Assembly: GCA_029880325.1 (NCBI GenBank)
Contig: JAOUOP010000038.1
Span: forward strand, 1 to 64,000
Length of the DNA: 64,000 nucleotides
DNA from: Myxococcales bacterium
GTDB lineage: Bacteria; Myxococcota_A; Polyangia; Polyangiales; JAFGIB01
Reading direction: 5' to 3'
The translations under genes and the position numbers were made by a program. A model generated the notes under the pieces. That model ran no database searches, had not been told where the DNA came from, and saw only the letters and a list, made by a program, of their open reading frames with translations. Positions 1-8,297 of this stretch are shown one piece after another. The stretch's first letter is position 1. Every line of letters starts with the position of its first letter.

Positions 1-2
1 AT

Positions 3-1103
3 CCCGAGACGGGCAATGTGGAGGCGTCCATCTCGGGCTCCTTCCCCTGGACTGCCGAGGGTCACTTCGGCCTGGCCTACCGCGAGGCCGACGACTCCTT
101 CTACGTGGGCGGCTGGTATGACGGCACCATCTATCACGTCAAGGGCCTGTCTTATCCGGATGCGGGCGCGGTCATCGACCAGTGCAATCCCGCCGACGGC
201 GACATCTCCGGCCTGGCTTGGAACGAGTCCGCTGGCGTGCTGTGGGTCGCCACCAACAGCCCCACCGACACCATCTACGAGTTGACCGAAGACTGCACCG
301 TCCTGGCCACCATCGCCCACCCCAACCCGGGCTACAACGGTGGAGGTCTGTCGATGGACGGAGACGGTAACCTCTGGACTATCTCACAATGGCCAAACAA
401 CGCCTATCTCATCGAGTCGGGCGTACCGGTCATCAGCGATGTGCCCTGGATGACGGTGGAGCCCACTTTCGGCTCGCTGGCGCCCGGCGCCGACCAGGAG
501 ATCGCGGTCACGGTAGACACCACGGGCCTCGAAGCGGGCGTCTACCTCGGCGCGCTCCTGATGCGCACGAACGCACCGCGTTCGAAGTTCCTTCGGATAC
601 CGGTCAGCCTCGTGGTCTCCGGGTACTACCAGAGCGTCAACGCCGGCGGTCCGGACTACCTGGACGTGCAGGGCGAACTCTGGAGTTCCGATCAAGCCCA
701 CCAGAGCGGCAGCTGGGGCTATCTGGAAGGCAAGGCGCTTTCGGACGCGAAGGCCGAGATCGGCGGAACGGATGACGATCCCCTCTACCAAAGCCTGCGC
801 CAGGACGCCTATGCCTACCGCTTCGACAATGTGCCAGACGGCATCTACCAAATCGATCTTCGCTTCGCGGAGCTGAAGAAGAACACCGGCGTGGGCGACC
901 GCCTCGTCGACATCATCGTGGAGGACCAGCTCATGCTGCCCGCCCACGACATCGTCTACGAAGCGGGAACGCTGACCGCAGATGACCACACCTTCTTCGT
1001 CCCCGTCTCCGACGGCCAGCTGGATGTGCGCATCATCGACCGCAAGGGCGGAGGCAAGACCATCATCAACGCGCTACGGGCCGTCCATCGCCCCGATCGC
1101 TAG
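3..1103 (+). CDS. Secreted malectin-domain protein, 3' part only
   Basis: The reading frame is open from base 3, so the gene starts before the window; the GTG at 18 is only the first internal start-like codon. The first 130 or so residues read like propeller blades (GLAYREADDSFYVGGW, GLAWNESAGVLWVATNS). They are followed by a beta-sandwich anchor-type segment (PWMTVEPTFGSLAPGADQ, then a Thr/Val-rich stretch) and a C-terminal malectin-like carbohydrate-binding domain (VNAGGPDYLDVQGELWSSD, DVRIIDRKGGGKTIINALR). In known proteins this tail follows subtilase or other secreted enzyme domains; any catalytic part would lie upstream and is not seen. A strong terminator follows. Secreted location and glycan binding are inferred from the domains. 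Confidence 0.8.
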   Translation, partial: PETGNVEASISGSFPWTAEGHFGLAYREADDSFYVGGWYDGTIYHVKGLSYPDAGAVIDQCNPADGDISGLAWNESAGVLWVATNSPTDTIYELTEDCTVLATIAHPNPGYNGGGLSMDGDGNLWTISQWPNNAYLIESGVPVISDVPWMTVEPTFGSLAPGADQEIAVTVDTTGLEAGVYLGALLMRTNAPRSKFLRIPVSLVVSGYYQSVNAGGPDYLDVQGELWSSDQAHQSGSWGYLEGKALSDAKAEIGGTDDDPLYQSLRQDAYAYRFDNVPDGIYQIDLRFAELKKNTGVGDRLVDIIVEDQLMLPAHDIVYEAGTLTADDHTFFVPVSDGQLDVRIIDRKGGGKTIINALRAVHRPDR

Positions 1104-1118
1104 TGCGAGCGGATGAAT

Positions 1119-1172
1119 GCCCCGTCCGGGCTGCGCCAGTATGTGGCGGTTCGGGCGGGGCTCTTTTTTTTT
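1119..1172 (+). terminator. Rho-independent terminator of the malectin-domain gene
   Basis: Arms 1119-1131 and 1149-1161 pair over 13 bp, counting three G-U pairs, around a 17-nt loop. A run of nine T follows at 1164-1172. It sits 16 bases after the stop codon. This is the clearest intrinsic terminator in the window. Confidence 0.9.
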
Positions 1173-1224
1173 GCGCCCTGCACAGCTGATGTGAGCGCCC
1201 GAATCGGCACCCACGGCAGGTGCG

Positions 1225-1944
1225 TCAGTCGGCCGCCGAAGCGACGCCCTCCCCCTTCTTCAAGGCGCCCTGCTCGCGCAGTTGCTTCTGCTCGCTGTAG
1301 CGGGTGGTCAGCACATCGCTTCGGCCGCGCAACAGCAGCGTGAAGCGGAAGAGTTCTTCAAGCACGTCGACGACCCTGTCACGGTAATCGGAGGGGCGCA
1401 TGCGCCCGTCGTCGTCGAATTCCTGCCAGGCCTTGGCGACCGAACTCTGATTGGGAATCGTGAACATGCGCATCCAGCGCCCGAGCAACCGCAGCTGATT
1501 GACAGCATTGAACGACTGCGAACCACCGGAAACCTCCATCACCGCCAGGGTGCGGCCCTGGGAAGGACGCACGGCACCGTCAGAGAGCGGAATCCAATCG
1601 ATCTGATTCTTGAAGGCCGCAGTCATGCCCCCGTGCTGCTCGGGCGAGATCCACACCTGCCCCTCCGACCAAAGGCTGGCCGCACGCAGCGCCTGGACCT
1701 TAGGATGATCGACCGCGCTGCGGTCGAAGACCGGTAGCCCATGGGGGTGGAAGACTTGTACTTCGGCCCCGAAGGCCGCAAGCACGCGCTCGCACTCCAG
1801 CGCGAGCTTACGACTGTAGCTGATCTCCCTGAGGGAGCCGTACAGAACGACAATACGCGGGGGATGGGCCGGTCCCTGCAGTCCCAGGCTCTCCAGCGTA
1901 CGCCTGACCGAATGGGGCGGAAGGTCATCGTCGATGTGCGTCAC
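1225..1944 (-). CDS. arsH: ArsH-type NADPH-dependent FMN reductase
   Basis: A 239-residue flavodoxin-fold protein close to the whole length of ArsH. The FMN phosphate-binding motif [11 protein letters not shown] lies near residues 35-45. Family signatures [20 protein letters not shown] and [20 protein letters not shown] follow. ArsH proteins are NADPH:FMN oxidoreductases that oxidise trivalent organoarsenicals and can act as quinone or azo reductases. The start is GTG at 1944 with AAGG upstream. It lies 113 bp downstream of leuA on the same strand. No arsR, arsB, arsC or arsM is visible nearby, so a dedicated arsenic operon is not supported; a general redox role is possible. Confidence 0.92.
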   Translation of the reverse strand: MTHIDDDLPPHSVRRTLESLGLQGPAHPPRIVVLYGSLREISYSRKLALECERVLAAFGAEVQVFHPHGLPVFDRSAVDHPKVQALRAASLWSEGQVWISPEQHGGMTAAFKNQIDWIPLSDGAVRPSQGRTLAVMEVSGGSQSFNAVNQLRLLGRWMRMFTIPNQSSVAKAWQEFDDDGRMRPSDYRDRVVDVLEELFRFTLLLRGRSDVLTTRYSEQKQLREQGALKKGEGVASAAD

Positions 1945-2057
1945 GGCGCCCTTCTACACTATCTTGGCCAGTACCGCCGCCACACCGGGACGCACCGCCG
2001 CATGCCCCGCCGGTGAGTAGGTCATGGCCGCGCGCCCCCCCTTCCGCGACCACGGTA

Positions 2058-3791
2058 TTACTGCGCGGCGTCGAGCCCGACGGCATCCTGCGCAGCCAAG
2101 CGACCGAGCGCCGTGAGCACCGCCTGCAGCGCCGCGCGCGTGGCGTCCTCGGCGAACGCCACACCGATGGCGCTGCAGGCTTCCGCGCGCACCTGCACGC
2201 AAGCCATGGCGGTCGCGCCCGTACCGCCGCCGAGGGCGTACTCGTCGAAGGCCTCGACCACGCCGAGCGGCCCGCCGCCGCGGCGCAGGGCGTCACAGAG
2301 CGCTTCGACCGCACCCTGCCCCTTGCCCGCGCGGCTGACACCGTCGAGGGACAACTCGATACCGACCTGCTGCTGCGCGCGTCGCAGCGTGTAGTCGCCC
2401 AACAGGTGGCCCTCGGGCGCCGTCACGTAGGCGTCGTCGAAGAGGCGCCGTACCGCGCCCGCTCGAATCTCACCCCCAGTCAGTTCCGCGTGCTCTTGCA
2501 CCACGCGCGAGAACGCGATCTGCAGCCAACGGGGCAAGGTGATGCCAAAATCGCGTTCGAGCACATGCAACACCCCGCCCTTACCTGACTGGCTGTTGAT
2601 ACGCACGACCTCCTGATAGTGGCGCCCGAGATCGCCCGGATCGATCGGCAGGTAGGCCACCTGCCACGGCGGCCTGCCTGGCCCCGGACCGGTCGCCGCC
2701 CCTCCCTGCTCACGGGCGGCCTCGAAGTACTGGCGTTCCGCTTCGCGCTGCTTGGCCAGGGACTTGCGGATGGCGTCCTGGTGACTTCCGCTGAATGCCG
2801 TGTACACGAGCTCGCCGGCATAGGCGTGGCGCGGATGGGTCTTGATCTCGGTGCAGTACTCGACCGTCTCGATGATGCGTCGCATGTCCGACAGGTCGAG
2901 CTCGGGGTCGATGCCCTGGGAGTAGAGGTTCATCGCCATCGTGACCAGGCACATATTGCCCGTGCGCTCGCCGTTGCCGAGCAGCGTGCCCTCGATGCGG
3001 TCGGCCCCCGCGAGTACCCCGAGTTCGGCAGCCGCCACGCCACAACCGCGGTCGTTGTGGGTGTGCAAGCTGACGCTGATCGCGTCGCGATGGTCCAGGT
3101 GATCGCACATATGTTCGATCATGTCGGCGTACACGTTGGGCGTGCTCATCTCGACCGTCGCCGGCAGGTTGATGACCACCTTCTGCCCCATGTCGGGCCG
3201 CCACACATCGAGGACCGCATTGCAGACCTCGACCGCGTAATCCAGTTCGGTGCCGGTAAAGCTCTCGGGCGAATACTGGAAGGTCCAGTCGGTCTCGGGC
3301 GCCTGGGCCGCGTGCTCCATCACCGAGCGCGCGCCGTCGACAGCAATGCGCTTGACGCCATCGCGATCGAGCTCGAAGACGCGCTCCCGCTGCACCGTGG
3401 AGGTCGAATTGTAGAGGTGCATGATCGCGCGCCTGGCACCCCGCAGCGACTCGAAACTCGTCGCGATCAGCTCGGGCCGCGCCTGCGTGAGCACCTGGAT
3501 GGTCACGTCCTGGGGCACGAGCCCGTCCTCGATCAGCACGCGCACGAAGTCGAAGTCCGGTTGCGACGCCGCCGGAAAGCCGACCTCGATCTGCTTGAGC
3601 CCGAGGTCGCACAGCAGCAGAAACAACCGCGTCTTCTGCTCGACGGTCATGGGTTTGACCAGCGCCTGATTTCCGTCGCGCAGGTCGACGGCGCAGAAGG
3701 CCGGGGCACGCTCGATCACGCGGTCGGGCCAGCGACGCTGGGGCCGGTGCACGCGAGGAAACGGGCTGTATTTACGATGGTCGTAAGTCAT
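2058..3791 (-). CDS. leuA: 2-isopropylmalate synthase
   Basis: 577 residues. It condenses acetyl-CoA with 2-oxoisovalerate, the first committed step of leucine synthesis. The HMGL-like TIM barrel includes CAVDLRDGNQAL (around residues 35-46) and SLHTHNDRGCGVAAAELG with the metal-binding HxH. The C-terminal LeuA dimer/regulatory domain (YTLRRAQQQVGIELSLDG, then GGTGATAMACVQV) binds leucine in the family. Start ATG 3791 gives the familiar N-terminus MTYDHRKYSPFPRV; the longer frame to 3896 adds a low-quality hydrophobic leader across the operator and is rejected. No clear Shine-Dalgarno sequence is visible. The gene diverges from an Lrp/AsnC regulator, which probably controls it. Other leu genes are absent from the window. 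Confidence 0.95.
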   Translation of the reverse strand: MTYDHRKYSPFPRVHRPQRRWPDRVIERAPAFCAVDLRDGNQALVKPMTVEQKTRLFLLLCDLGLKQIEVGFPAASQPDFDFVRVLIEDGLVPQDVTIQVLTQARPELIATSFESLRGARRAIMHLYNSTSTVQRERVFELDRDGVKRIAVDGARSVMEHAAQAPETDWTFQYSPESFTGTELDYAVEVCNAVLDVWRPDMGQKVVINLPATVEMSTPNVYADMIEHMCDHLDHRDAISVSLHTHNDRGCGVAAAELGVLAGADRIEGTLLGNGERTGNMCLVTMAMNLYSQGIDPELDLSDMRRIIETVEYCTEIKTHPRHAYAGELVYTAFSGSHQDAIRKSLAKQREAERQYFEAAREQGGAATGPGPGRPPWQVAYLPIDPGDLGRHYQEVVRINSQSGKGGVLHVLERDFGITLPRWLQIAFSRVVQEHAELTGGEIRAGAVRRLFDDAYVTAPEGHLLGDYTLRRAQQQVGIELSLDGVSRAGKGQGAVEALCDALRRGGGPLGVVEAFDEYALGGGTGATAMACVQVRAEACSAIGVAFAEDATRAALQAVLTALGRLAAQDAVGLDAAQ

Positions 3792-3867
3792 GGGGAGCCG
3801 GAAGATAGCCAAGCTCGCGCGCAATATGCTTGCGAACAACGGGAAACCCGGGAGTGAATTCAAAAAT

Positions 3868-3899
3868 AAATTGCTCAAAATCAAAAATTCGAGCAATTT
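3868..3899. promoter_or_regulatory. Palindromic operator between leuA and the Lrp-type gene
   Basis: The perfect 9-bp inverted repeat AAATTGCTC (3868-3876) and GAGCAATTT (3891-3899) surrounds a 14-nt A/T-rich spacer. It lies in a strikingly AT-rich pocket of a high-GC region, between leuA (start 3791) and the regulator (start 3906). Lrp-family proteins bind partly palindromic AT-rich sites, so this is the likely autoregulatory and leuA control site. Its right arm ends six bases before the regulator's ATG. Confidence 0.65.
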
Positions 3900-3905
3900 T
3901 TATCC

Positions 3906-4415
3906 ATGTCCCAGCCAGCGCTGCATCCGCTCGACGCCCTGGACCACAAGCTCCTTGCCGCCTTGCAGCAAGACGCGAGCCTCACCAACCAGGAGCTGGC
4001 CGCGCGCGTGGGCCTATCCCCCTCGCCATGCCTCAGGCGGGTCAAGGCCCTGGAAGCGGCGGGCATCATCCTGCGTCGAGTCGCCCTGCTCGACCCCAAG
4101 AAGCTCGGACTTTCGCTGATGGCGCTGGTCCAAATCTCCATGGACCGGCACACGCCCGAGCGCTTCGAGCGCTTCGAAGCCACCGTGAAACAGTACCCCG
4201 AGGTGCGAACCTGTTACCTGATCACAGGCCAGCAGTCCGACTACCTGCTCGAGATCCTGGTGCCGACCATGGACGACTACCAGGCCTTCCTGCTCGAAAA
4301 AATCACCCGCATCGAAGGCGTTTCGGGCGTGCACTCGAGCTTCGTCATGCGGCGCGTGGTGGAAACGACCGCACTACCGCTCCAATACCTGGAACGGCAG
4401 CTCCCGTCGGATTGA
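3906..4415 (+). CDS. Lrp/AsnC-family transcriptional regulator
   Basis: 169 residues, the usual size for the family. The N-terminal helix-turn-helix is clear: LDHKLLAALQQDASLTNQEL and then RVGLSPSPCLRRVKALEAAG. A RAM/AsnC effector-binding domain follows (MALVQISMDRHTPERFERFE, VRTCYLITGQQSDYLLEILV). Divergent placement next to leuA with a palindrome between them suggests control of leucine synthesis and of itself, with leucine or another amino acid as effector. The effector cannot be read from the sequence. Confidence 0.93.
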   Translation: MSQPALHPLDALDHKLLAALQQDASLTNQELAARVGLSPSPCLRRVKALEAAGIILRRVALLDPKKLGLSLMALVQISMDRHTPERFERFEATVKQYPEVRTCYLITGQQSDYLLEILVPTMDDYQAFLLEKITRIEGVSGVHSSFVMRRVVETTALPLQYLERQLPSD

Positions 4416-4524
4416 GCGCGGCGAGGCAGCTCGAAACTCGGTCATGCCCCGGGGTCACCATCGATGTTCGCGCGTAGCCCGGGACTCGGGCTCGTGCTGT
4501 AATGGACTCGTGTTCATCGCGCCC

Positions 4525-5511
4525 ATGAACCCGCAGGTGCTCAGCGACGCCGACTGGTCCGCCTGCCACGCGCTGCACAGCGCGGCCCACGCCGAACGCG
4601 GAACGGTACCAGCCACGCTCGAGGCCTACCGCGGCCAACACAACCGTGCGCTACGCGCCGGCGAGCAGCTCTACTGGCTCGCGCGCGAAGGCGACTCCAT
4701 CATCGGCAAGGCGGACCTATACTTTCGCGATCCCAAAGCGCGCACCCAGGGCAGCTTCGCAATCTACGTGGCGGCCGACCACCGCCGCAAGGGCGCCGCG
4801 ACCGCCCTGCTGCGCCAGGTCTTCGACGCCGCGCTATCGCGCAGCTGCGATCGCCTGGACGTGGGCACCGACAGCGACGCAGGACGCGCCCTCTGCGAGC
4901 AAGCGGGCGGCGAACTGCAGCAGGAACTCACCCAGCGCGTGCTCGAGCTGGAGGCGCTGGACTGGGCGCTCGTCGACCGCTGGATCAGCGAAGGCGAGGC
5001 ACGGGCCCAGGGCGCATCGATCGAAGTCATCGGGGAACTGCCCGAGGCCGAGGCCGACAACTTCGTCCGACTGTGGTCTGCCGTCAGCGCCGACGTGCCA
5101 CAACCTCCGGGCACACCGCGCACCCCGATCGACCTGCAATACCGCCGCAGCAAGGAAGCCATCGTCAGTTCGCTAGGCTGGAAGTTGATCACGCTTGTCG
5201 TGCGCGAAGCGGACGGAACGCTCAGCGCCCTGGGCGACATCATGCACGACCCGAGAGCGCCCGACCTGGTGCGCCAGGATCTCACCGGCGTTCACCCCGA
5301 CTACCGCGGCCGCGGTCGGGCCCGCTGGCTGAAGGCATCACTGCTGCGCAGACTCGCCGAGCTGTGTCCGGGCGCCAGGCGCGTCACCACCAACAACGCC
5401 GACACCAACGCCGCCATGGTCGCCATCAACCGGCGCCTCGGCTACGTCGACACCGTACGGCAGAGCATCTACCGGTTCGATACCGAGAGCTTCAGGGCGC
5501 GCCTGGGCTGA
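4525..5511 (+). CDS. Tandem GNAT N-acetyltransferase
   Basis: 328 residues from ATG 4525 (an alternative GTG lies just upstream). It holds two GNAT folds. The first has an acetyl-CoA loop near IYVAADHRRKGAATALLRQV; the second has LTGVHPDYRGRGRARWLKAS near residues 250-270, then NNADTNAAMVAINRRLGYV, which is the usual GNAT C-terminal motif. Double-GNAT proteins include mycothiol synthase-like enzymes and many uncharacterised acetyltransferases. The substrate is unknown. It is convergent with the kinase gene, with a short tandem repeat between them. Confidence 0.85.
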   Translation: MNPQVLSDADWSACHALHSAAHAERGTVPATLEAYRGQHNRALRAGEQLYWLAREGDSIIGKADLYFRDPKARTQGSFAIYVAADHRRKGAATALLRQVFDAALSRSCDRLDVGTDSDAGRALCEQAGGELQQELTQRVLELEALDWALVDRWISEGEARAQGASIEVIGELPEAEADNFVRLWSAVSADVPQPPGTPRTPIDLQYRRSKEAIVSSLGWKLITLVVREADGTLSALGDIMHDPRAPDLVRQDLTGVHPDYRGRGRARWLKASLLRRLAELCPGARRVTTNNADTNAAMVAINRRLGYVDTVRQSIYRFDTESFRARLG

Positions 5512-5540
5512 GCGGGGACGACAGCCCAGCACCGCGAGAC

Positions 5541-5578
5541 GGGCCACCAAGGGCCACCAAGGGTCACCAAGGGCCACC
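5541..5578. repeat. Short tandem repeat, 10-bp unit
   Basis: 3.8 copies of GGGCCACCAA lie between the convergent GNAT and kinase genes; the third unit carries one change (GGGTCACCAA). The last copy ends exactly at the kinase stop codon. It is a possible slipped-strand site; no function is evident. Confidence 0.85.
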
Positions 5579-6814
5579 TCAGCGCAAAAGCATCGCCAGC
5601 GCCGAGCCCAACACCACGATCGCGACCGCCGAGCCCAGCAACATCGGCAGCCGCCGCGACAGCTCCGAGCGCGGCACCGACAGCGAGTTGCCCCCTCCCC
5701 CGCCACGCCCCTGATGGCGAACGCGCTCGGTATTGTCTTCGTCGCGCCGCGGACGCCCCTCGCTGGCGGGCGCGGCCACCGACGCCGGCAGCGCGGCGGG
5801 CGGCGTGGCCGCCTCCAGTGCCGTCTGCAGCTCCTTTTGGTCACGCGACGCCCAGGCCTCGCAACCAGCATCCAGCCCGAAGGCCGCAAAAAGCGCGTCG
5901 ATCAGCTCGACCGGCGCCGCGAAGCGTTCTTCCTTTTCCTTGGCCAGTGCGCGCAAAACCACCGAATCGATTCCGGCAGGAAGCGCCGAATCGATCTGCG
6001 TGGGAGGTATGGGAGTCTCGTTCATGATCCGCATCAGAATCTTGGCCAACGACGGCGCATCGAATGCGATGCAGCCGGTCAGCGCCTCGTAGACGATAGC
6101 GCCGAGCGCGAAGACATCGGTGCGCTGGTCCACGTCGGCCTTGCCCATGGCCTGTTCGGGCGACATGTAGAAGGGCGAGCCGATGGTCGTGCCGATGGCG
6201 GTCAACTTCTGCCCCAGGTCCATCTGCAGCTTCACCGATCCGAAGTCGAGAATGCGCACATCGTCGCCGGCCTCCGAGTCGCACAGAAAGATATTGTCCG
6301 GCTTCAGGTCGCGATGGATGAAGCCGAAGGAGTGCGCATAGCGCAAGCCGAGGGCCACCTGGGCTAGCGCCCGCAGCGCACGGGCGACGGGCAGCGCCTG
6401 TCCGCCGGTCAACGCCCGCCCCAGCTCCTCGCCGACCAGATACTCCATGGTCATGAAGTACGAGCCATCGTCGGTGTCGCCGAACTCCAGCACATGCACC
6501 ACATGGGGATGCCGCATCTCGGTCGAGGTTTCGAACTCCCGTTTGAAGCGCTCGACCGCCACCGCGTCCTGCAGCACCTCCCGGTGCAGCACCTTGATCG
6601 CCACCCGGGCGCGCGTCTCGGGATGGCGCCCCTCGTAGACCCGCCCCATGGCCCCGTCCGCCACACGTGCGACCACGATGTAGCCCCCGAGTCGCTTGCC
6701 GAGCCGGGGATCGAAATCCTCAGGCGTCTGGACCTGAACCGTGATCGTGCCGTCCTCGCCGCAGAAGAAAACGGCGTCGGGGTACTCCCGCTGGCAGCTG
6801 GGGCACGAGCGCAT
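5579..6814 (-). CDS. Membrane-anchored Ser/Thr protein kinase (PknB-like)
   Basis: 411 residues from ATG 6814. A short Cys-rich ribbon starts the protein (CPSCQREYPDAVFFCGEDG, three Cys), a common prefix of myxobacterial Hanks-type kinases. The kinase domain shows a glycine loop variant (VADGAMGRVYEG), VAIK with Lys74, HRDLKPDN with Asp169, DFG at 190-192 and a SPEQ activation-segment end. A linker rich in Pro/Ala and a Gly run precede a single C-terminal membrane segment (LPMLLGSAVAIVVLGSALAM) with almost nothing after it. The kinase is therefore cytoplasmic and tail-anchored without an external sensor. Substrates are unknown. Confidence 0.93.
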   Translation of the reverse strand: MRSCPSCQREYPDAVFFCGEDGTITVQVQTPEDFDPRLGKRLGGYIVVARVADGAMGRVYEGRHPETRARVAIKVLHREVLQDAVAVERFKREFETSTEMRHPHVVHVLEFGDTDDGSYFMTMEYLVGEELGRALTGGQALPVARALRALAQVALGLRYAHSFGFIHRDLKPDNIFLCDSEAGDDVRILDFGSVKLQMDLGQKLTAIGTTIGSPFYMSPEQAMGKADVDQRTDVFALGAIVYEALTGCIAFDAPSLAKILMRIMNETPIPPTQIDSALPAGIDSVVLRALAKEKEERFAAPVELIDALFAAFGLDAGCEAWASRDQKELQTALEAATPPAALPASVAAPASEGRPRRDEDNTERVRHQGRGGGGGNSLSVPRSELSRRLPMLLGSAVAIVVLGSALAMLLR

Positions 6815-6838
6815 CGTCCCCAAAATTCTATCGAAACG

Positions 6839-6873
6839 GCACCGATCATTCACGATTTCGTGCAGCGATCGTG
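6839..6873. promoter_or_regulatory. Nested dyad in the kinase/DUF1992 divergent promoter region
   Basis: A 12-bp palindrome CACGATTTCGTG (6851-6862) lies inside an imperfect outer dyad with repeated CGATC motifs. It is 25-60 bp upstream of the kinase start and within the intergenic space shared with the gene at 7008. This may be an operator; no regulator can be assigned. Confidence 0.3.
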
Positions 6874-7007
6874 CAAACCATCGGATTGATTCATGTTTTT
6901 CCCGATGCCACGGTCGCGGGCTGGCCGATTCTCCGCAACGGACCTAGCTTTCGAATGCGTCGCCGTCAGCCCTTGGCCACCCGCGGACGGCGCAACGGGG
7001 AGGTACC

Positions 7008-7313
7008 ATGACCTTGAAATCAGTCGAGCAGCAGATCCAGCAAGCCCGGGCCCGGGGCGAGTTCGACAATCTCAAAAACCGGGGCAAGCCGCTCGACCAC
7101 GAGGCCTACTTCCGGGCGCCGGAAGACATGCGCGTCGCCTACCACCTGCTCGGCAACGCCGGCTTCGTGCCCCGCGAAGTCGAGCTACAGCGCGAAATCG
7201 GCGAGCTGCGCGACGCCCTCGGGCAGAGCACCGACCCCGAAACCAGGCAGCGACTGCGGCGCGAAATCGAACGCAGGCGCATCCAGGTCGAACAGCTGCT
7301 GCACTCCCGCTGA
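7008..7313 (+). CDS. DUF1992 (DnaJ-homologue C28 conserved domain) protein
   Basis: 101 residues from ATG 7008, preceded by a GGGGAGG-like Shine-Dalgarno sequence. The signature VEQQIQQARARGEFDNLKNR followed by GKPLD is typical of the small bacterial DUF1992 proteins, which carry the domain found beside J-domains in eukaryotic DNAJC28. The C-terminal half (QREIGELRDALG onward) is highly charged and helical. Function is not established. It is convergent with the gene at 7647, with a repeat element between them. Confidence 0.88.
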   Translation: MTLKSVEQQIQQARARGEFDNLKNRGKPLDHEAYFRAPEDMRVAYHLLGNAGFVPREVELQREIGELRDALGQSTDPETRQRLRREIERRRIQVEQLLHSR

Positions 7314-7408
7314 GCCGCGGCCGCTGCGGGGCGCAAAAATCGGCACTACCCCGGGCGAGCGGCTATTCGACTCCCCCGGGCGAACTGCAAAACGGGGTCC
7401 AAAACTTC

Positions 7409-7576
7409 CTAGATGTGCTCGGCGGGAGTCATGATCCGCTCTCGGGACCGCTACGGCGCCAGCTGCGGCGTCCGGCCCCCTTGAAATACACGGAGTATTC
7501 CGGCGGAGGCCGTCCTTGCATCTGGCATCGTATCGACCCCGATCATCGGCTCAGCACTCCCGCCGAGCACATCTAG
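7409..7576. repeat. 168-bp inverted-repeat element (MITE- or REP-like)
   Basis: Arms 7409-7429 and 7556-7576 are perfect 21-bp reverse complements, beginning CTAGATGTGCTC. The 126-bp interior has no credible gene and no transposase. The left arm recurs, plus one further matching base, at 50569-50590. It sits between convergent genes in a 333-bp non-coding gap (7314-7646); nothing else was seen in that gap. No target duplication is evident. Confidence 0.85.
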
Positions 7577-7646
7577 GCGCGACCAACGCCTGCTGGTAGC
7601 TCGGCCAGTCAATCCAGTGGCTGCCCCACGTCGCCCCGCACCCAAC

Positions 7647-8297
7647 TCAAGGCCGGATCAGCCAACCGTCCCGCCCCGGGTCGTGCACCAGTGTCAGCTC
7701 GTGGCCGTCTTCGACGCAGACGCGAAAGCAGACCAGCTCGTCCCCTTCGATGCCGCCGGGCTCGATCCAGCGTCCTAGCACGGCGGAAACGGTGACGGTG
7801 CGGTCGCCATCCTCGAAGGCCACCGGAGCGTAATCCCAGCCGACCGCCTCGCGAACGATGACCTTCAGCGTGCCAGAAGGCTCCCAGCTGGGAGGCGGCA
7901 GCCCGGCCTCCCTGCGCAGGGCCACACTCGTCTCGGCGATCAGCCGATCGAGACGTTCCTCGTTGACCTCGGGAGCGGCCAGCACCACCAGCAGATATTC
8001 GTCGGCAATGCGATGGGCCCACAACAGGCGTTCGCTGGCGCGGATGCGCAGAAAAAAAGGCGTCCGCAATCCCAACTTCTGCTGGCGCGCCACGAACTCC
8101 GCCATGACGACATGCACGTGGGCGCCGGCCACCTTGGCCTCGAAGGGATCGAGCGCCGAGGCGTAGTCCACGCACTCCCCCTCGAGGTCGACAAATGCCA
8201 CCGCCAGGACCGCCGGTTCTTCCCGGCGTACGCGGCGCAGGATCGGGGTAAACGACGAGTCAAGCTCCTCTCGGTCGGCTTCGTCGTGGGCGCTCAT
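7647..8297 (-). CDS. Roadblock/LC7-like hypothetical protein
   Basis: 216 residues. The first two thirds look like a roadblock/longin-type fold (AVLAVAFVDLEGECVDYASA, then EFVARQQKLGLRTPFFLRIR and DEYLLVVLAAPE), a family that regulates small GTPases such as MglA in myxobacteria. The last 60 residues form a separate beta-rich part ending GWLIRP. The start ATG overlaps the stop of the PpiC-like gene by four bases (ATGA), so the two are translationally coupled. The family call is by pattern only and no partner GTPase lies in the window. Confidence 0.55.
   Translation of the reverse strand: MSAHDEADREELDSSFTPILRRVRREEPAVLAVAFVDLEGECVDYASALDPFEAKVAGAHVHVVMAEFVARQQKLGLRTPFFLRIRASERLLWAHRIADEYLLVVLAAPEVNEERLDRLIAETSVALRREAGLPPPSWEPSGTLKVIVREAVGWDYAPVAFEDGDRTVTVSAVLGRWIEPGGIEGDELVCFRVCVEDGHELTLVHDPGRDGWLIRP

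Noticed and set aside
1225-1944. A full arsenic-resistance operon
   Set aside because: Only arsH is present; neighbours are leucine genes and a malectin protein.
3792-3896. 35-residue hydrophobic extension of leuA
   Set aside because: It covers the operator and AT-rich promoter; LeuA proteins begin near the MTYDHRKYSPF motif.
5541-5578. CRISPR array
   Set aside because: The units are contiguous 10-bp copies with no spacers.
7451-7645. 64-residue frame overlapping the inverted-repeat element as a possible transposase
   Set aside because: Too short, Arg/Gly-rich, no ribosome-binding site and no DDE, HUH or Y1 motif.
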